Shown here: in pieces, positions 61,330 to 64,000 of the stretch | Layout: the number at the start of each line of letters is the position of its first letter | Numbering within the stretch: the stretch's first letter is position 1 | Assembly: GCF_050717545.1 (NCBI RefSeq) | Contig: NZ_JBOITN010000033.1 | Location: 62,001 to 126,000 of the forward strand | DNA from: Clostridium_AD sp050717545 | GTDB lineage: Bacteria; Bacillota; Clostridia; Clostridiales; Clostridiaceae | Direction: 5' to 3' | DNA: 64,000 nt | The notes under the pieces: generated by a model | What the model was told of the DNA's origin: nothing | Seen by the model: the letters and a program-made list of their open reading frames with translations, nothing else | Databases searched by the model: none | Position numbers and translations under genes: made by a program

Positions 61330-61770
61330 ATGAAGGTATTTCAATTTAAAAAAGATAATGAAAACCATGTAGAAAGTGATATATTTAAGCTAAAAATTGA
61401 GGGAACAAAAAAGATTAATTCTATAGTTGTAAGCAATCCATTGCAAAGTAATTGTTTGTGTGTTATAAATCATCTAGTTTGTACTGGAATAGAAAATAAA
61501 AATATAGCACATTTAATTATTGTAAATGATGAGAAACACTTAAAAGATATAACTACATTTGGTGGCTTAAACATTGGCTATGAATACGGCACGTTAGACA
61601 CAAATGATAACTTAGAAATAGATATAGTGAATATAGACAAAAATAAAGAGGTAGATATGCTAGGTGAACATTTTTTAATAATACTACCTGGAGGAAATAT
61701 CCATATAGAACTTGAGAAACCTGAGGAAGAAATTAGTTTGCAAATAAGCGTAGATCAGCAAATTATGTAA
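61330..61770 (+). CDS. Conserved-looking soluble protein of unknown function
   Basis: A 146-residue protein of mixed alpha/beta character. It has a beta-rich C-terminal half (N-L-E-I-D-I-V-N-I-D-K, H-F-L-I-I-L-P-G-G-N-I-H-I-E-L) and two close cysteines in N-C-L-C. No signal peptide, membrane segment or motif that I recognise. The ribosome site AAGGTGATG overlaps the spacing to the ATG. It is flanked by terminators, so it is monocistronic. Confidence 0.7.
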   Translation: MKVFQFKKDNENHVESDIFKLKIEGTKKINSIVVSNPLQSNCLCVINHLVCTGIENKNIAHLIIVNDEKHLKDITTFGGLNIGYEYGTLDTNDNLEIDIVNIDKNKEVDMLGEHFLIILPGGNIHIELEKPEEEISLQISVDQQIM

Positions 61771-61790
61771 CATTTTATTATCTTAAGCAC

Positions 61791-61842
61791 CTAAAAAGAC
61801 AACTAGAATGTAAGGACGGATATGTTTTAGTTGCCTTTTTAG
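61791..61842 (+). terminator. Rho-independent terminator
   Basis: CTAAAAAGACAACTA (61791-61805) pairs with TAGTTGCCTTTTTAG (61828-61842) with one mismatch. The T run lies within the right arm. Confidence 0.85.
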
Positions 61843-61937
61843 ATTATTAAATATATGGTTTATATTTAATAAATGGTAAATGACATTATGTGTGATATAA
61901 TTTATAGTAAATACATAACAAAAGGAGAGATAAATAT

Positions 61938-62453
61938 ATGAATCCAATAGTAACAATTAATATGATGGACGGTAAAGTAATAAAGGCAGAATTATACCCA
62001 GAGGTTGCACCTAATACGGTAAATAATTTTATTAGCCTTATAAATAAAGGGTTTTATAATGGAATTACTTTTCATAGAGTAATTCCAGGTTTTATGATTC
62101 AAGGTGGCTGCCCAGAAGGAACAGGAGTTGGTGGACCAGGATATTCAATAAAAGGAGAGTTTACTTCTAATAAGTTTAAAAATGACTTAAAGCATTCAGC
62201 AGGTGTTTTATCAATGGCTAGATCTAATGATTCAGATTCAGCAGGAAGCCAATTTTTTATTATGGTAGCTAATTCTCCTCATTTAGATTCAAGTTATGCT
62301 GGTTTTGGTAAAGTTATAGAGGGAATGGAATATGCTCTAGAAATAGTAAAAGTGGAAAGAGATTTCAGGGATAAGCCAACTAAAGAGCAAAAAATTAAAA
62401 GTATGACAGTGGATACTTTAGGAATTGAGTATAATCAACCAGAAAAAATGTAA
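61938..62453 (+). CDS. Cyclophilin-type peptidyl-prolyl isomerase
   Basis: A 171-residue single-domain cyclophilin. Active-site segments F-H-R-V-I-P-G-F-M-I-Q-G-G, A-G-V-L-S-M-A-R and A-G-S-Q-F-F-I-M are all present. No signal peptide, so it acts in the cytoplasm. AAAGGAGAG site. It matches PpiB of Bacillus in size and motifs. Confidence 0.95.
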   Translation: MNPIVTINMMDGKVIKAELYPEVAPNTVNNFISLINKGFYNGITFHRVIPGFMIQGGCPEGTGVGGPGYSIKGEFTSNKFKNDLKHSAGVLSMARSNDSDSAGSQFFIMVANSPHLDSSYAGFGKVIEGMEYALEIVKVERDFRDKPTKEQKIKSMTVDTLGIEYNQPEKM

Positions 62454-62509
62454 AATTAAATAATTATCTAGTTTAAAGAAATAAAATTATAAATTTGGAG
62501 GAATATGGT

Positions 62510-62884
62510 GTGAAGGTTATTAATGAAAAGATTATACTTGCATATGGACTAACAAGAGTAGAACAAGATAAACTTAATAGTTTATTATCGACTCAAAATA
62601 TATTACCTTGCAAAGTAATTGAGAAAGATATGGGTAACTTTACAATTAAAGAAATGCTACAAAACATAGAAAGTAGTAAAGACAAAATTGAATTACCAGA
62701 TGAGAAATTACTCTTATTTAGTAGTTACGAAGATAAAGAGCTCTATGCTTTAATTGATAGTATAAGGTCAATTAAAAGCAGCGAGACAATCCTTGCAGCA
62801 GTAACACCAACATCTGTAAATTGGACGGTTAGTTATCTTTTTGAGCATTTAATTGAAGAAAGAGAAGCTTATAGAAAGAAATAA
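62510..62884 (+). CDS. DUF3783-like small protein
   Basis: A 124-residue protein with I-I-L-A-Y-G-L at the N-terminus, and L-L-L-F-S-S-Y-E-D-K-E-L, a central helix, and A-A-V-T-P-T-S-V-N-W-T at the C-terminal side. This is the layout of DUF3783, a clostridial family of unknown role. The GTG at 62510 is chosen because GGAGG (62497-62501) lies 8 bases ahead; earlier in-frame codons overlap that site. Confidence 0.75.
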   Translation: MKVINEKIILAYGLTRVEQDKLNSLLSTQNILPCKVIEKDMGNFTIKEMLQNIESSKDKIELPDEKLLLFSSYEDKELYALIDSIRSIKSSETILAAVTPTSVNWTVSYLFEHLIEEREAYRKK

Positions 62885-63008
62885 TATTTATTAAAATAAT
62901 AGTTGTTTCTAGAGCAGATTATAAAATATAAATCTTCTGCAGGTGGCTCAGGAGATTTATATTTATCTTAAAGATATTATGAAAACTAAACCTGAAAGGC
63001 GGAGAGCT

Positions 63009-63671
63009 ATGAGTAGAGTAGGAGATAGGATTAAGCTAGTACGAGAGGCAAAAGCTATAAGTCAGAAACAATTAGGTAAAAAAATAGGAGTTTCTGAGGG
63101 GTTTATTAATGAAGTTGAACTAGGAAGAAAAGTTATAAATGAGAAATTCTTAGAAAAATTATCTAAAACATTAGGCGAAGAAATTGAAGATACTTCTGTA
63201 TCATTTCAAGCTGAGGAACGCGAGGAAAGAAAGCCAAAACTTGAAAGACCGATTACTGGTAAAGTAAATGAGGTTTGGAATGATGCGTTTAGCTCAGTTC
63301 TAAAAGATGTTACTATTTATAAATACGATTTACTTAAATCTATAGGTACAAGGCAAATGCCTATAATATCAAACAAAGTAGAGGGGTATGCTCAAGACAA
63401 AGTATTATTCTTAGAAATAGAGAATGATGATATGCAAGGATTTAGAATATGTAGTGGAGATATTGCTTTTGCTCATTTGACACATGAAATAGAGAATAAC
63501 GCTATAACACTTGTGGATTATAATGGTGAAAGGGTTTTAAGACAAATAAAAAAATTAGATAGTAACAAAGTACTGTTAATAAGCAATAGAATTTCATTAA
63601 GAACTGATACAGTTAAGCATACTGACATTAAAGTAATTGCAAAACTCGATAGAGTAGAGTTTAAGTTATAA
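63009..63671 (+). CDS. XRE-family regulator with S24-like C-terminal domain, catalytic residues missing
   Basis: A 220-residue protein. The N-terminal helix-turn-helix (I-S-Q-K-Q-L-G-K-K-I-G-V-S-E-G-F-I) is of the XRE/Cro type, followed by an acidic linker and a LexA/CI-like C-terminal fold. The S24 nucleophile motif G-D-S-M reads N-D-D-M here, and the position of the catalytic lysine appears as R in G-E-R-V-L-R-Q-I, so self-cleavage is unlikely. ATG 63009 follows GGCGGAGAG. Targets unknown; not LexA itself. Confidence 0.85.
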   Translation: MSRVGDRIKLVREAKAISQKQLGKKIGVSEGFINEVELGRKVINEKFLEKLSKTLGEEIEDTSVSFQAEEREERKPKLERPITGKVNEVWNDAFSSVLKDVTIYKYDLLKSIGTRQMPIISNKVEGYAQDKVLFLEIENDDMQGFRICSGDIAFAHLTHEIENNAITLVDYNGERVLRQIKKLDSNKVLLISNRISLRTDTVKHTDIKVIAKLDRVEFKL

Positions 63672-63696
63672 TAATGCAGAAATTCAATATGGAAAG

Positions 63697-63743
63697 CAAA
63701 GGAAAGTCCATCACTGCCTTGGCAAAAGATGTGCTTTCCTTTG
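63697..63743 (+). terminator. Terminator after the XRE/S24-like gene
   Basis: CAAAGGAAAG (63697-63706) pairs with CTTTCCTTTG (63734-63743). The T run is weak, but the stem is perfect. Confidence 0.75.
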
Positions 63744-63916
63744 TTTATATCTAAATTATTTTTTAATAATAATATTATTAACAAAATGTAATTCATAGTT
63801 TATAATTTATAATATACATTAAAAGAGAAACTCTATTAGGTCAGTAATGATAAGATTTATTTGGCTATTTAGATAATCAAAATGAATAACAGATAAAAGG
63901 GGAGGGGACTAACATT

Positions 63917-64000
63917 ATGAAAGGAACAGTAGTAGCTACTTGGATGAAAACGTGTAGAAAGCTTTATAGCGATGATGTAGTTAATAAAGCAATGGAATTT
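63917..64000 (+). CDS. H-NOX (heme NO/O2-binding) domain protein, cut by window end
   Basis: The first 28 codons read M-K-G-T-V-V-A-T-W-M-K-T-C-R-K-L-Y-S, which is the conserved N-terminus of bacterial H-NOX heme sensors of nitric oxide or oxygen. The proximal histidine and any fused domain lie beyond the window. In clostridia H-NOX is often fused to a methyl-accepting chemotaxis domain; this cannot be seen here. Ribosome site GGGGAGGGG at 63899-63907. Confidence 0.85.
   Translation, partial: MKGTVVATWMKTCRKLYSDDVVNKAMEF

Noticed and set aside
1..64000. CRISPR arrays, tRNA or rRNA genes, insertion sequences, prophage
   Set aside because: No regularly spaced repeats with unique spacers, no tRNA-like cloverleaf or rRNA sequence, and no transposase, integrase or phage structural genes were recognised.

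Overview
The window is low-GC, AT-rich chromosomal DNA from a spore-forming, anaerobic-type Firmicute, most likely Clostridium sensu stricto. Supporting signs are strong AGGAGG-type ribosome sites, occasional GTG/TTG starts, a FabT-controlled type II fatty-acid operon in the streptococcal/clostridial order, a Trp-specifier T-box, a perfect Cheo-type LexA box, a GerM-like lipoprotein, an SASP-like spore peptide and an H-NOX gene. No rRNA, tRNA, CRISPR array, insertion sequence or prophage is visible. It reads as core chromosome with a few accessory cassettes.

Layout. 1-5.2 kb: the 3' part of a YhgE/Pip-type membrane protein with 28-residue repeats, a radical SAM/SPASM protein, a DTW-domain tRNA modification enzyme, a Staygreen-family protein and TspO. 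5.4-18.1 kb: the fatty-acid block. A stand-alone flavoprotein of the FabK/nitronate monooxygenase family with an extra cysteine cluster is followed by fabT-fabH-acpP-fabK-fabD-fabG-fabF-accB-fabZ-accC-accD-accA and then a DegV/FakB-type fatty-acid-binding protein. The flavoprotein gene and the fabT operon each have a textbook promoter whose -10 box is covered by a FabT palindrome, so they form one regulon. 18.2-24.7 kb: an SASP-like mini gene, proC, an exported protein, and an ABC transporter with a two-component system of the BcrAB/BceRS type. 24.7-28.2 kb: an SOS-controlled small gene, an HD-GYP protein, methionine aminopeptidase with a SEC-C tag and a chagasin-like protein. 28.5-34 kb: one 1810-residue pseudokinase/ATPase/TPR/GAF/GGDEF signalling protein. 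34.2-42.7 kb: M16C peptidase, cinA, then leftward genes for ferritin, an intracellular subtilase, a small DMT protein, a dUTPase-like enzyme and two tandem 2H-phosphoesterase paralogues, one with both catalytic histidines lost. 42.9-50.1 kb: a DUF1540 peptide, murA, a YycJ-like MBL hydrolase, a GerMN lipoprotein, a SEC-C protein, an ABC-2 exporter and rlmH. 50.2-55.1 kb: T-box plus orphan trpB, then a deoxyribonucleoside-catabolism operon (LacI regulator, deoC, pdp) with a perfect cre site. 55.3-64 kb: membrane protein, second two-component system, MATE pump, murI, a cyclophilin, small conserved proteins, an S24-like regulator lacking catalytic residues, and the first 28 codons of an H-NOX protein.

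The most interesting items are: (i) the Cys-cluster flavoprotein in the place occupied by fabM in streptococci, a candidate FabX-like enzyme for unsaturated fatty acids; (ii) an uncharacterised 103-residue protein whose promoter carries a LexA box; (iii) the live/dead 2H pair next to a dUTPase-like gene; (iv) two families of short dispersed repeats, one a long terminator-like hairpin at gene ends and one a 32-bp element carrying a ribosome site, ATG and stop; (v) the giant pseudokinase-cyclase. All functional assignments rest on motif recognition by eye. No database search was run.
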